64,000 nucleotides of DNA from positions 13,688,501 to 13,752,500 of the forward strand of contig JAJNNQ010000019.1 of the NCBI GenBank assembly GCA_027886175.1. The letters run 5' to 3'. The DNA is from Phylloscopus collybita (Eukaryota > Chordata > Aves > Passeriformes > Phylloscopidae). Shown here piece after piece: positions 1-12,899 of this stretch. Both the position numbers and the translations under genes were made by a program. The number at the start of each line of letters is the position of its first letter. The stretch's first letter is position 1. The notes beneath the pieces are model-generated. The model searched no databases. It was not told the DNA's origin and saw only the letters and a list, made by a program, of their open reading frames with translations.

Positions 1-799
1 TTGTAGTTGTGTTGATGAAGGCATGGAAACGTAGGGATAAAAGAGGTGATTTGCAGGGAGAAACACCTTTTATTACATCAAACAGGTATAACCTTTCAAT
101 CACAGTAGCTCCTCTTTAAATACCGAGTTCTTGCTGGTTCTTCTTAAATATTTCAGTGCAATGTGTTAACACTACCAGCTGTTTCTCTGTGCATGACCTC
201 AAATTTTCCTGCTGCATCTCTCCCCTCCCTGTGCTCTCCAGGTCTGTGACACACAAATTCACTGGTGGCTCAAGTGGAGAGAGTTTAAGAGAGAGATACA
301 ATCTGGTCTGTCCATGAGAATTCACCCCTGTGCCTTTATGGGAAACACCACGTGAAAAACCCCTTTGCTCTTCTTTAGACTCTGTGTGTGTTGAGATGCA
401 TTTTTAGGTGCTGGTGATGAAGTATTTAAATAAAAAAAAATGTAAAGAGAGCCATACTGACTGACCTTTGGTCAATAATCACAGGGAAAAAAAAGGACAA
501 TTCTGGTCAAGCAAACCAGAAAAACCACCCATCTCTGAGTTCTCTCAGATCTCAGGTTCTTTTAGGATTATATTTCTGACAAGTGAAAGCAAGAGTATTT
601 ATGCAATTTGGCAATCTTGTAATGCAACCAGCTGGGAAATCTGTGAGGCTACTGCTGATTTCATACACAGCTACCAAACCCAACAGAAGATAAAAGGCAA
701 GGAGTGTTCAGAGCAGCCTGGGACACAGACAGGATTTAGCCACCCTCAGTACAAACAGGATTTAGCTCTGTAGGCTCCAGGCTCATTGCTGACACCCTG
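1..799. other. Unique non-coding DNA, no gene seen
   Basis: The stretch is AT-leaning and of mixed complexity. The open frames here are about 100 codons or fewer and show no recognisable domain, signal peptide or splice-bounded exon pattern. I see no repeat family and no RNA gene. Confidence 0.6.
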
Positions 800-826
800 A
801 TAAAATAAAATAAAATAAAATAAAAA
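800..826. repeat. (TAAAA)n microsatellite
   Basis: Five perfect TAAAA pentamers run from 801 to 825. There is no adjoining mobile element, so simple slippage is the likely origin. Confidence 0.95.
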
Positions 827-3800
827 CCCAAAGTGATTGGCTATTTTTAACAACACCATTTTTTTGCCAAGTGTTTAATCCATTAGACTCTGATTTTCTC
901 CTTATGGTGCTTAAAACTCTGAGTTTTGTTAAAGATAAGGCCAGTATAGATAATGTTTAAAGTTAGTATTTGAAAACATGAAAAACTCTAGGAATTCCTT
1001 ACTGGGCTTTCGTACTGGGTATGGTATTTGTATGTCACTGAAAATAATCAAACTGAACTATTTTAATCAAAGATTAGAAGCAGATGATGGAACACCAGCA
1101 CTGGGAGCCAAATCTTGTCTTGGGTGAAGATTTTGAGGTGTAGCTCAGTGCTCTTAAACCAAGACAATGGGGATGCATTTGACAACTTTTTCAAGCAGCA
1201 CTTTGAGCTCAAATTTAATACCAATAAAGACACTGGGATCAAAAGTGCTGAAGAAGTTGAATATTTAGAACCCATCTTGCTACCTTGAGAAGAACTGCCC
1301 ATTCATTTAAAATCAGTGTAAAAAACACTGGGCCCAGTTGTAAAATTATTTGGATTAATCCTGGAATAACTCCACAGAAATCAACAGGGTGATACTGATG
1401 TTAAAAAGGGACAAGAGATGGGGATTATTGAGTTGTGTTCTGCTTGAGATACTCTCCTACCTGTAAACAGGATAATCTGTGTCTTTTGTGAAGGAATTTA
1501 CAAAGTTTTCAATGTTTTGTGTGCAATTAATATGAACATAATAATCATCACTATTAAACAACACCAGTCTTGCAGGCTGGGGTAGTTTTAAGCCATTTAT
1601 GAGGGAAACAGGAATTTCTCCTTAGAAGACTTTTGAGAATTTAAGCAAATAATTTCTAGTGTAAAAGTTGGTGATTAAAAGAAAAGCATGTGGTGTGAAT
1701 CTTTTGCCTTTAGATGACTTTCCCATACTTTTTCATACCATGGAAGCAATCTTTGATTGGTCAGACAGACAAATGAGAAAACTCCTGAACTGTGCACCTC
1801 ATCTCCCTGTTTGTGGTTCCTTCCAGAGGCTGCCAAAAGGCTGGCAGACAAGAGCAGCTTCATTTTTTTTCATCAGAATTTGATGATCATTTATATCAGA
1901 ACTGATGGCAGGAAGGGGGTGGTTTGTCAGAGTGAGATAAACCCCCCCTGGAGCCCTCACCAGACAGGATTTGCGTTTGTTGAAATCCTCCAGCTGAGGT
2001 CAGTTCATCTGAGGAGCAAAACCTGATTTTCCAATTTGCCTCGAGATTTAACAGCAACACAATCAAGGCAGTGGTAGAGAGGAGTGAACTCGAGCCCTGG
2101 TGTGAAGCAACACCAATCATCAGCAGGAGTTATCTGTGGTGTGAATAATTCATGGATTCGCAGGATTTGGACATTAAAAATAAGAACTCTTCTTCCCTCT
2201 CCGTGATTGCTCCTCTCCAAGATTGTTCTGTATTCCTCTTTTGTCCCCTCAAAGACTCAGAACTCACTCAGGTGACCCTGCCATGACATTCCAGGAAAGC
2301 TGGCAGCAGAATTTGGGAAGACAAAACCTCTGTGGTTGGAAGTGCTGCTCTGCAGAGAATAAAGCCAAAGTCAGCATCCAAAAGGTCGGGAAAAAATTGC
2401 TCTGTTAACTACTGTGAAATTGTTGATGTATTTTATGATTATTGGAGGCCTCCAGAGCTAGAAAATGTAAGGGAAAAGAGTAAAATCTCTGATAAATTCA
2501 TATTCCAGAGCAATTTTTTTTCTCTCTATATAAAAAGTTGGAATACCACTTTGCACATAAATATTTACTCGGTTCTAGAGTCAGCCCTTTATTAGAATGC
2601 ACAGAGTCCCTTAACACAAGCAGAGAATTTACTCTCTGTGTAGTTCAATGGTAACCAAAACAATCTTTGAAACCTTCTCAGATGCAGAAAAATATATTTT
2701 AAATGCAGCTATGAAATGACTGTAATGAGCAGCAGGGCTGGAGGCTTCAAAATTGCTCTGTTCAGCCTCATTTCCTTTTCTCAGCACACAGAGAATATTT
2801 ATAATTCATGCAGCAACCATTAGAGAAATAAATTTCATTTTAGAAGCTGTTTTTTATCACTGGCATTTTCACGGATAAACTAACTGATATTAAGGAAGGA
2901 AGTTGTACTTGTGAATCAAAATACATCCAGATTCATGAGAACTCTCATGAGAATGAAATTCTGTAGAGGTCCCACCTTTCGTAGTGATTTCTTCTGGAAT
3001 TTTGGAGAAATGTCATTCTGATCACATAGTTCCAGGTATTTAAAACAAATATTTGAAATCATGACTTCTACAGTCTATTAAAACCCTTTCAAGTGTAACT
3101 TCTCGTTTAACTGATACACAACGAGAGGGAACAACAATTTGTTTGTTTGGATGCCACTGAACCATAAATTTATGTTCTGAGAAAACATTTTTCTGCCATG
3201 GAAATGTGTTTGTCAGAGGTCAGCTTCTCCAGAAACAATTTACCTATTTCCTTCTTTCTCTCCTTAAGTGGAATTGCATTTATTCCATTAACCAGGGCAA
3301 TCTGCAAATGGAGCAGGAGGAATTACTTGGATTGCGAGTCACGGGGCTGTTAATGCCACTCTTTCTGCGCAGGCTCAGTCCTGTGATTATTGAAACACTG
3401 AGGATCCCACTGGCTCAGGGGCATATTCAACACCCTTTTTTATTTTTCCACAGAGTAGGATGGTGTAAAAGTTCCCAACTGGAAGAGGAAGGCACATCTC
3501 TCTGTGGAGAAGTGGAGTTTTGTCTTGGTCAGGTCATCGTGAGGGGCAGAAAAATGCTAAAAGTAAGTTGGGTTCTCAATGGCATCCCTGTCTTGGTCTG
3601 GTTGCACTGACCCCAACAGACACATCTGTGTTTACTCCTTCCGAGGCTCCAGCTTGTGATTTACAAGCAGAAATAAAATCGTCCCAGCAGCTTTTTATTT
3701 CCAACTGTGTGTTGTGCAAGCCAGCTCTCCAAACACACTAATGAACAGCACAGATCCCCTGGGGAATTCATTCAGGGATTCACTGCCTTTGCTGAACAGG

Positions 3801-4989
3801 GACTGATTTCCCATCCACTGTAGAAGACCCAGATGTTGTGGTCCAGCTGCACAATCCCCAGTTTGGAATCAGGCTGCCCTCAGCCTTCTGGTCATTCCCT
3901 GAGACAACCATCTGCTCCCTGCTCTCCCCTTCTCATGCTCTTTGTCTCCACAGGCTTCCCCGAAGGCTTCCCTCAGCCTGGTGTCATTTGGAGCCTTGAT
4001 TCGAGGGAGGATGGATGGTAATTTCATCTCTTCTCCAAAACTGGTCAGGCAGGATCTGTTTTTTTTCTGATGTAACTTCATAAAAGCCACAGGGATGTCT
4101 TCCCGAAGAGCCACTCACACATCTGGGCTTTCTATCCTACTTTTCCTACTTCCTCGGATTTGTGCACACACCTAAACCCACAGAGACACAGAATGAGACC
4201 CTGCACAGTTTAGTCCCCGTAGAACTCCACAGCTCCAGAAAGGACACCCCAACACTGCCCCTTAGTTAACAAAATTCCAATCAGGTGAATTCCTGAAGCT
4301 GAAATCACCCAGATTTTGTCTCCCCACAGACTGATGACAAAACACACTCCCGAGGAGCCTCCTCTCGTCAGAATTTATTTCATCCTCATCTGAAACAGCC
4401 TCTATGAGCTTGCAAGCTGAATTTCAGGGAATAAACCCTAAAGTCTAGCCAGCTCCCAAAGGGTAACTAAAAAGATGAGTTGAGAAATCATTTAGCAAGG
4501 GGGATTTTGGCAATACCTGAATTATAGTAGCTGGTTTGTGTTGCACTGCAGCTGCTGTATTTCAATAAGTATTCTGCCTGCTTCTGAGGACTGCAAGGAA
4601 CATTCACATAAATATATTTATACGTAAAACTGGGAAATAAAACTCACATAAAAAACTCGCATGAAAAATGCCCAAAGTGTTCACACTCTGCTGTTTTGAA
4701 AGATCTTTATCGTGTTCATCATTTTTACAGTGAACTGTGGAACTGAAGATAAACTGAGTATTTTTTATTTTAGAGAGCAGGAGAAAAGCGAGGTGGCTGC
4801 TCAAATTCCTGAGCAGGATTCTGGAGTGGTGAGCAGGGAACTGATCCTCACACTGACCTGAATTCTGCAAGTTTATTGTGAGACACCTGAAACGAGAAAA
4901 TCAGATCCCAGCAGCAGCAATGGGATTTTACCTCCAGCTTCAGAGGAAACAAAAGGCACAGGAGGGTTTGCATTCAGGAGAACTCCTTT
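827..4989. other. Unique non-coding DNA, no gene seen
   Basis: This is ordinary unique avian-type sequence. The longest frame (3206-3610, plus strand, 134 codons) has no recognisable domain and looks like chance. The part around 2815-2990 is AT-rich and compact and could be conserved, but I cannot support that further. I see no mobile element or RNA gene. Confidence 0.55.
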
Positions 4990-5765
4990 TCATGCGACCC
5001 ACTAGCAAAGTTTAATGCCTTGACTTGGGAAGTTTCTTTTCAAATCAGAGCCTTAATAATCAGCGCGTACAGAAACAAATTTCATCAAAGGATTGTCGAG
5101 CAAAACACTCAAAGTGAAGAAGAAAATCCATAAAACACTCAAATGGAAGTTTTAAAAACCCCACTAGCAAAAGTTGGAGCTTCTGCCTCCTGGGTAATTC
5201 TTGGTTTCTTTTCCACCTCCCGCCCATCTGCCTCATCCCTGCAAACTGTCATCAGCCCTTTGGCCACAGCTCAGCCTTTTAATGCCGTTGTTGACAGCGC
5301 CTCACCCATATTGATTGTTGCTTTTAATTAGCATGGAGTGCACAGCAAGGACTGAATTTAGTTTGTTGGGTTTCATTACACTGCCGGCATTGTGCGAGCC
5401 AAGTGTCAATAAATTACCATTCTTTTCATTAAACAACAACAACAACTCTCTTTATTATCCAAATTACAAAAGGCTGCATCGCTTAGTTGCAAAAGAGAAC
5501 TTGCACATTAATAAAGGGATGGAACAGCAATCTCTCAGCAAGGTTGAATAGGAAAATGTTAATCATGCCATAAAGCTTTACTCTTGGCATGTTTTATTTC
5601 AGTCTTAGAATGAGCTTTTCACATTCGACCTTCTCTGCAGCGGAAGCTTAAAAACTGATAATGCCGTGTGACAGAGCAATCCATTGGTAAATAGTTTATT
5701 AAAGTCCTGCAGGAATATACTAATTAAAAGTAACACAGAATCACTGTCTGTGGCCGCCTTGGGCA
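4990..5765. promoter_or_regulatory. Candidate conserved non-coding element cluster
   Basis: The block is AT-rich but not low-complexity. It carries a TTTTAATTAGCATGG segment near 5323, an ACTAATTAAAAG segment near 5719, and several short TTAAT/ATTAA homeodomain-type sites. A short AACAACAACAAC run sits near 5434. It contains no long frame and no recognised repeat, which is the usual look of a vertebrate developmental enhancer. The call is based on texture and motif content; no alignment was available. Confidence 0.4.
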
Positions 5766-6464
5766 GATCAGTTTTGGAACAAAACCCCTCGTCAGCCTCT
5801 GTGTTTTATGGATATTTTTGCCTGCTGAAGTGGTGCCCAGATTCAGCTTCTGGCAAACACAAAGGTCCCATCGCCCACCCTGGCGTTCCAGTGGGAACTG
5901 AAAGACAGCTGGGAAATACCAGCCAGGAATTCCTTCTCCAAGGGCTCCCTCCTTGCTCCCACCGAAACCCAGGTGAGTTCTGGGGGAGCCAGAAAAATCT
6001 TTGGGATTTATCACACTGAGAGTTGGGGCTGCCCCACGGGGACAGGGCACAGGCTCTGCCTGGCAGAGGGGAGGCAGAAGAGGAACAAGGACTATGGAAG
6101 GAGAATGAGAGGGAACAACGAGCACATCTCAAAGCAAAAACCTCATAAAACCTTCCAGCAATCCCTCTTTACACATGTACTGATGTCTATTGACTTCTGC
6201 CATCCTTTTTGCTCTGAACGAACAATACTGGGTTTTTTCAGGCTGCTGCAGAGCCAGTTCTGCTCAATTCAAAACAGGGCACTGCTACTTACTCCTGCCA
6301 GTGGAACAATCCTGCAGACTTCTGCTTTTCTGACCACAAAAAATCACCCAGCCCCCACGAAATCTGCAGCCAGAGTGATGCCATAAATATTTTCTGGGGG
6401 TGACTCTCCGAGACTTCCTTGTTTCCCAAGATTCAGAGTCCAATGGTGCCATTTCCTAGATAAA
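5766..6464. other. Unique non-coding DNA, no gene seen
   Basis: Frames of 108 to 137 codons overlap on both strands here (5684-6386). None has a recognisable domain, and their mutual overlap argues against coding. No repeat family was recognised. Confidence 0.5.
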
Positions 6465-6960
6465 TAAACCTCCTTGCTAGCTCAATAAATAATATCCCAT
6501 AAAATTCTCTTCATTATTAGTTCCATTTTTTATTTAGAAGATGGTTCAAGGGTCAATATACTTTTCAAAATTAAATGTGCACGTTACTTGCTGCTAACAA
6601 ACCAAAGGTCAAATAACATTCACATATTTATATTACTCTGGGAAACATCTCTACTTTGAGTATCAGTATTAAAATATTACACTTCTAAATGAGTTTACAT
6701 ATTCCCTGTCTTTAAAGAAATGTGTTGATTTAATTGTCCTTCATGTAAACAACTTTTTAAAAATTAATTATAAACAAGGTGGAAGCGAAATGGAATGAAC
6801 CAGCTCATTAAGAGAGGAATTGTCCCTGGAACAGGGCTCTAAGAAACCAAAAATGACACAATAGATTAATAATGCCTGTTTTAAATGAGTTTCCATTTTC
6901 TCAGTAACATATGATTAATCAACATAATTGCAAGTCATCCTGTGAGTAATGTAGAAATTT
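6465..6960. promoter_or_regulatory. Candidate AT-rich conserved non-coding block
   Basis: The block is strongly AT-rich yet complex, with CAAAGGTCAAAT (a nuclear-receptor-like half-site) near 6602 and TAATTATAAAC near 6766. There are no CR1 or LTR features and no open frame of note. Regulatory function is inferred from texture only. Confidence 0.33.
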
Positions 6961-7890
6961 AATTTGTATAGGCTTGGTGATGAAGTCAGTGAAATGAGCC
7001 TTTCACCTTTATTCAGAGCCTCTGCTTCAGACACGAGGCTCAATGGGATTGTCTCATCTCTTTCTCTCCTGGGGCACATCAAAAAAGCTACAAACAAACC
7101 TGGAAAAGTTACTGGGACCTGCTCAGGAGAAAAACTCAGGGATGGTAACAAATGGGAGCTGTACTTGGCGAGATGTAAAATACCAGGGGAGACTGAGACT
7201 GGCATTTGTTTGCTTTTTAAAATGCACAAGTCTGAAATAAACACTGGTTTAGAGTAAACCAGTAACTACAAAATGAATATTGAAAGTTTTTGTTTTGTTT
7301 TGTTTTATTTTTTAAACCCATCACCAAATAGAATATTCAGAAATCAATCTGTCTGGGGGGTGTGACCTTGGAGTGAGGTAGAATTGCACATCCTAATTGT
7401 CACCAGTGAGAAGAATTATTAAAGATACACACTTCGGGTATCATAAATGCTGTTCTAGACATGCAGGAACTGTAAGGCATTTCCTGAAATTTCACCAAAA
7501 TTTTAAATCCATATGGAAGACAGGACCACACCCCTAATTCCATCTGAAAATTTAATATTCAAGAAGACTTTCTGGAAAGAGTCTGTTCTGTTTCAGATAC
7601 TGCAGAAATTGTGGGTTACATATAAATGTTATAAACAGGAGGCAAATGTTTATTCTATAAATATCAATATCCAAACATTAATGCAGAAGCTAATCCCTTG
7701 TGTGCAGCTGTAGCTGTCAGAAATCAACCTTTATTAGTGAAAAGTGAGTTCATGCCCAGAAGCTGCACCATAAAAACCTGGATGAACATTTCTCCCAGCC
7801 TGCTCTGATATATTTAATAACCTAATTTGATTTAGTCTGGATTATTTTCTTCAGGACAAAAGGCTGCTTTGGCAGGAGCAGGGACTGAGG
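6961..7890. other. Unique non-coding DNA with a short TTTTG repeat
   Basis: No coding region is supported; the overlapping frames at 6915-7257 on both strands lack domains. A (TTTTG)n microsatellite occupies about 7287-7308. Confidence 0.55.
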
Positions 7891-7891
7891 G

Positions 7892-7965
7892 ATCACAAAA
7901 TCTCCTGAGCTGGAAGGGACTCACAAGGATCATTCAAGTCCAACTCAACCCTGCACAAGTCAAAA
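7892..7965 (-). mobile_element. CR1 LINE 3'-end fragment
   Basis: The plus strand reads gatcacaaaatc, then 'gctggaagggact', then 'ggatcattcaagtccaac'. This is the typical reverse complement of the CR1 3' end (cacagaatca, ttggaagggacct, gatcatccagtccaac). Only about 70 bases survive, so this is a decayed, dead fragment. The body of the element is absent. Confidence 0.75.
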
Positions 7966-8043
7966 AAAATGCTGAAGTTTTTATTTTTTACCATTTCCCT
8001 TTTCTAAGGAAAATCTGTTTGGGGTAATACCAAGGGAGGGCAG

Positions 8044-8240
8044 AAAAAAAAAAAAACACCACCAAAACAGAACAAAACAAAACAAAACAAAAACCACAAA
8101 AAAAACCCAAAACCAAAACCAAACCAAAACAAAACAAAAACAAAACAAACAAACAAACAAACAAAAACACAAAAACCCACCAAAAACAAACAAACAAACA
8201 AAACCACAAAAAAAAAAAAAAAAAAAAAAAAAAAACCAAA
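8044..8240. repeat. A/C-only low-complexity tract (CAAAA-type) ending in A28
   Basis: Nearly 200 bases consist almost only of A and C (a few G near the start), as drifting CAAAA, CAAA and AAACC units, ending in a pure A28 run at 8208-8235. The reverse strand is therefore T/G-only. Long phenylalanine/cysteine-rich frames across it on the minus strand are artefacts of the composition. Confidence 0.95.
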
Positions 8241-8699
8241 GCAGAAATATTTCAGGGCAAAATAATTTCTTGGACAACATAATAGAAATCCCTACATTAT
8301 ATTTTTCAAGCACTCCAACCATCTCTGGTGGGGAATGAGTTTTCCAAGCTCATCCAGCTGGACAGAGCAGGGCAGGAGCTGCATTTTCAGCAAAGCAGGA
8401 GGTGCAACTCATATCCAGCATGGGCAGGGAACAGAACCCCGAAACTCCAGATCCAAACTACAGAACAAGTCCCACAGTGGCTTCCTTAGGAAAGAAATCT
8501 CTTCTCACATCACAAAACTTTATTAAATTTAGTATACAACAACATGCGGCAGGTGCAGATTTATAAAAAGACAACTGGCTCCTTGCAGGTTGAGATAAAT
8601 TCAACTAGTAGGAAAAAATTATTTGTTTTCAGGTCCAGGCATAAAATCTGATAAAAGTTCAGGCTTTACAGATTTGGAATTAGTTGAGAAAACTCCTCT
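8241..8699. other. Unique non-coding DNA, no gene seen
   Basis: Mixed-complexity sequence with no supported gene, RNA or repeat family. Confidence 0.5.
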
Positions 8700-9075
8700 A
8701 GAGCAGCCATGCTGTTCATACACAGAGAAAGAATGTTAACTGCTGGAATACACTCAGCAACATTAGAGCACTACCAGATCTGTTGTAATTAATCTTTCTT
8801 GTCATTTAATAAGGAAAACAAAGCTATATTAAAATAAGTTTCATCAAAGTTCATGAATTGAAATGCTGTGCATTCTAAAGAGCCTGTGGTTTGAGATCTT
8901 TCTGTAATAAATAACAAGGAATGTGCTTGCACTTCTGGTGTTTGGGCCAGCATAATTGCTGCAAAAATAATTACCAGTAATTTTCCTCTTGCATTAGATC
9001 AGTTGATGAAGAGGAATAACAAAAAGCTTTTCTTCCCTTTGTAGTTCAACACACGCAAAACAATAGCATTGAAAT
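8700..9075. promoter_or_regulatory. Candidate conserved non-coding element
   Basis: The block is compact and AT-rich, with GTTGTAATTAATC near 8780, GCATAATTGC near 8950 and AATAATTACC near 8966. It has no repeat or frame. The run of spaced TAATTA-type sites resembles enhancers bound by homeodomain proteins. The call rests on texture and motifs alone. Confidence 0.38.
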
Positions 9076-11104
9076 TCAAATCAACCAGGCAGATACAGCC
9101 TCCCTGGGAGGATCAGCTGATAATACAGGGCTTTGCTTTTTTTATAGCTGCAGTAATTGTTTATGGTAGACTGAAGTCCAGTGGGATGGAGAGGTACATA
9201 AATGTTTATTTCTAGCCCCTGTCTGCATTTTAATTTTATAGGGATTTCAGAACAGGCTGAGCAGACAGAAATTTTTGTCCTGGTTGGTTTCTTCTGAGGA
9301 GTCCTGGTGGGAAACAAGACCCACACTGCTGCTGCTTGACACCCAGCTCTTTTCAAAAGGAGGAAAAAAAATTTCACATTAAACTCCAGACCCACTGGCT
9401 CTCATATTCTTGTGCCATCTGCATGGAAATTTAGCAAGGAAAATAACAAATCCACAGTCCAAACTCTGCTGGGCAGGGAGTTGGAGGTTGGTGGCTGTGG
9501 AGGGAAGGAGAGTACACTGGGAGTGAGGAGAATTACCTGAGATCCAAAATCTATGAACTTTTTTTAGTGAAAAACCAAGCAACCCTTTGGAATGATCCTT
9601 CCATGGGCCCCATTACCCTTCTGGCTCATGCTCTGAGCCAAGAGGGGTCAATACTTCCCAGAGCATCCAACTTGCCAGGGAGCTGCTTGGCAGAGGAAAC
9701 ACCTGATTCGAGGATTATTGTAAAAATCTGTGATGCCTTCAAAGGGAAACACTTCTTCAGAAAGCATTTGTACACAAAGGCTTCAAATTGGCATTTCAGA
9801 ATCCCAGAACTGCCTTTGAATACCTCAGAGCACCAAGGAGGAGAAATAAGGCCCTTCTGATGGGAAGTGAGTCCTGAGCTGAAACTTGGGAGGAGCTTGG
9901 ATGCAGGAAAGGTTTTGCAGTGATTTTAGCAGATATCAGAGACTGAGAGTTCAGGTTCCAGCTCCTCACAGCTGAGAAGGACTGAGGTGAATCCACTTCC
10001 AAGCAGTTTTCCAAGGAGCACAACCAGCTGGAAGCTGGAAGAGGGAGATTGGTTTTACTACATTTTTTTTGTGTGGGGATCAGTAACAGGGAAATCACTG
10101 AGAATTCTCTCCTGGGAGCTGTGTCAGTGCAGCCCTGGATCTCTCCTGACCTGCCTTCAGTCATGTTAATAATTCTGAGCTGACAAGGGACACACAATTT
10201 TCAGAATTGATTGGGAACCCCAAAACTTGTAGAGAGTCTCTGTTGGCACCAGCTGATGTGGACAAGCACCAAGGGCAGAGAAAAGGGTCTTGGATGCTGG
10301 AATTTCCAAACTACATCACGGGCTTTTGCACAGTAAAGCAGCAATGATTTAATTGTCTCTTCAAACAACAACAACTTCTAGAGAAGCTGTCATTCCTGGG
10401 AATTGCCTGAGCACCTGAATCCCTGTGTGAAGTGTTTCCCTGCTGCAGAGGGAAATCTCAGCTTGAGGAAAGTTGCTGATGGTTCAAAACCTCTCCTTGT
10501 CAGATCTCCAGCCAGCAGTGTATCTGAGCCATTTTGCTCCAGGCAAAGAACAGATTTTTATAGAAATGCTCTTCCTCATCCAACATACAGAGAGGGGGAA
10601 AAATGCCCCAACCAATCCCAAAACGGATGGGAAAGTACAAATACTGGATAATTAGGGCAAGAGGAAGCCAAAACAATTTCTCCCATTTCTATCAAGTGGA
10701 TAACATCCACAGGGAACAATGGAAGTAAAACAAAAGAAATGAAAAGCAATTTCAAGTAATAGAAAGAAGAACTGTAGATATTCTATCACATGTGAGCCAT
10801 AGAAGCCACGGTGATACACATGGAAAACATAGAAAATCTTGAATCTCACATTAAATACAGAAGAAGCTTTCAGAAATGTATCCTAAATTTATCCTAAATG
10901 TATCCTGAATTTATTTAATTGGCCTCCAGCTTGCAGTTGGGTTTACCAAGGATATGGTTCATGTTTATTTAGAAATTAAGAGCTGGAAGATAAAAGCAGA
11001 GGTTTTACTGTGGACTTTTTTTCATTTTTTAGGAGAAGATCCAGACTTTAAATGAGCATCGGGGTTCACTTCAGGTTTCACTTTTACACTTGGCAATTAA
11101 GCCT
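9076..11104. other. Unique non-coding DNA, no gene seen
   Basis: Frames up to 133 codons (9796-10197, minus) lack recognisable domains. A local degenerate repeat of a taaatgtatcct-type unit occurs at about 10877-10912. Nothing else is supported. Confidence 0.5.
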
Positions 11105-11252
11105 CTTTTTTTTTTTCTTTGTTTTGTTTTGTTTTGTTGGTGGTTTTTTTTGTGGTTTTTTTGGGGTTTTTTTTTGTGGTTTTTTTTTGGGGGGGGGGGG
11201 GGGGGGGGTGTTGTGTTTTTTTTGTGTGTATGTGTGTTTGTGTTTGTGTTTT
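11105..11252. repeat. T/G-only low-complexity tract with a G20 run
   Basis: About 150 bases are built almost only of T and G. A pure run of 20 G lies at 11189-11208, flanked by TTTTG- and GTGT-type repeats. The G run could form a G-quadruplex or be a sequencing-difficult site. Frames through it on both strands are compositional artefacts. Confidence 0.95.
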
Positions 11253-12899
11253 CAGAGCAGTGAAAATGATCCAGGGAGCAGATTTGCCAACACTGCCTGT
11301 TCTTCTCAATCCCACTGTTACCTGCAGGTGTAGAGTTGGTCACTTTGCCTTGACTTACAGCTGCAATTGTAAGTTGCAATTGGATTGCCTTTTTTAAACA
11401 CTACCAGCACAGAAAAACAAGCCCAGTTAGGATCCATCTCCAAATCTGGCCCTTCTCCTTAGATTCTTGCCCTGTTTTTACACATAATTTCAAATTTCCT
11501 CATTAGCCACTTGGCCCATAAAGGGTTGGAGGTAAGAAAGGCTGGGTTAGTTGGCACCAGAGGATTGCAAACTCCCAGCTGGCACAGAAAAAAAGGAAAT
11601 TATAGCTGAGCACACCTAAGATTAACAATAAACTAAATCTCTCTTAAATACCTTCAGCCTTTGAGGAGCGGCAGGTCGAAACCTCCTCTCAGCAAGCAGC
11701 TCTGTCATTACTGGAAACCACACACTGTCCCAGCTCTAATCCCTCAGAAGCTGGGAATTATTCAGACTGTTAGCCTGTTCAAACTGTTCCCTGTGGAAGT
11801 GGAGCTAACAAAGTCACACATGTAGAAACTTCCACATGCATATGTGTGTGTGTTTTTCTTGAAAACTTTGCAGCCCTTGGCTAAAATTAAACGAATTTTG
11901 ACAAGACTTTGGAAGGCAGAAAGGTATTCTGGGGTTTTTTTCCTCCTGATTTCATGCAAAACAGGCTGTCCAGAAGAGTCTTCAAGAATAAGCTGCCACA
12001 GAGGTACAGGATAAAGGACAGGGAAAAGATGAGAGAGATGTTTTTACCGTGGGGAAAATCAATCAAAATTTTGTGTGCAACAAACTCCTTCACATGCACT
12101 CAGGAGCTGTAGCTCCAACACCTCTGGAGCTTCTCTGGAAGCAGAACATTTTTCCTGGGAAATCTCAGCGCTCCACTCTGCCCCCAGCGCTCTTCCAGTT
12201 CTCCTCAAGCTCTTGAGAGCAAAAAAGGACACCTGAGCACATGGCACAAGCTGTGAATTTTGGGGTGTCATCAGAAGCCCCCCCTTGGCCCACTGGTCCT
12301 TGTGGCCAGGCCTGCAGCTCCCAAACTTCATTTTGGTTTGAATCCCTTTCTCCTTGGGTTCAAAGCTTCAAAAAAGGGGCACAACCAGCACCAATCCAGA
12401 GCATCAGTGGGAAAACCAAAGACAGAGACAGTGCTGATGGTCACAAATGACCCATTTAACCCATTCCAAACACACTCATATTTCTCAATATATGGGAAAA
12501 GAATATTTCCAATCCCTTCAAGGAAGCTAAGAATTATCATTGCTTCTCCAAGCTCTGCACAGCCAGAATTGCTGTGGACAGCAAAGACAAGAGACATTAA
12601 TAACAATTACTGCTCAATTAGCTGCTGTCAAATCTGGCCACCAGGGTGTTTGCTGCTGGAGACAAATACAGGCATTTCTTCTGTTCTACTGTGTATTCAA
12701 ACTATTAACGTGATATTTACAGTCATTTGTACTTTAATTTATTCATGTGTTTGTTTTGATTTTTTTTTTTTCCTGTGGGTAGGACAGGCAGTCATGCGGG
12801 AATTGTTGTTATTCAACCTGAAATTTTCCCCATTTCTGAAGAGCCAGGAGGCTCACAGATAGACTGTGGATAATTCAACAAGAAACTCCAAAGAAACCC
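11253..12899. other. Unique non-coding DNA, no gene seen
   Basis: The longest frame (12260-12862, plus strand, 200 codons) ends in a phenylalanine-rich stretch coming from a T11 run. It shows no domain, and another frame overlaps it on the opposite strand. I judge it non-coding. No repeat family was recognised. Confidence 0.5.

Noticed and set aside
12260..12862. A 200-codon plus-strand frame
   Set aside because: No recognisable domain, a phenylalanine stretch from a T run near its end, and an overlapping frame on the other strand.
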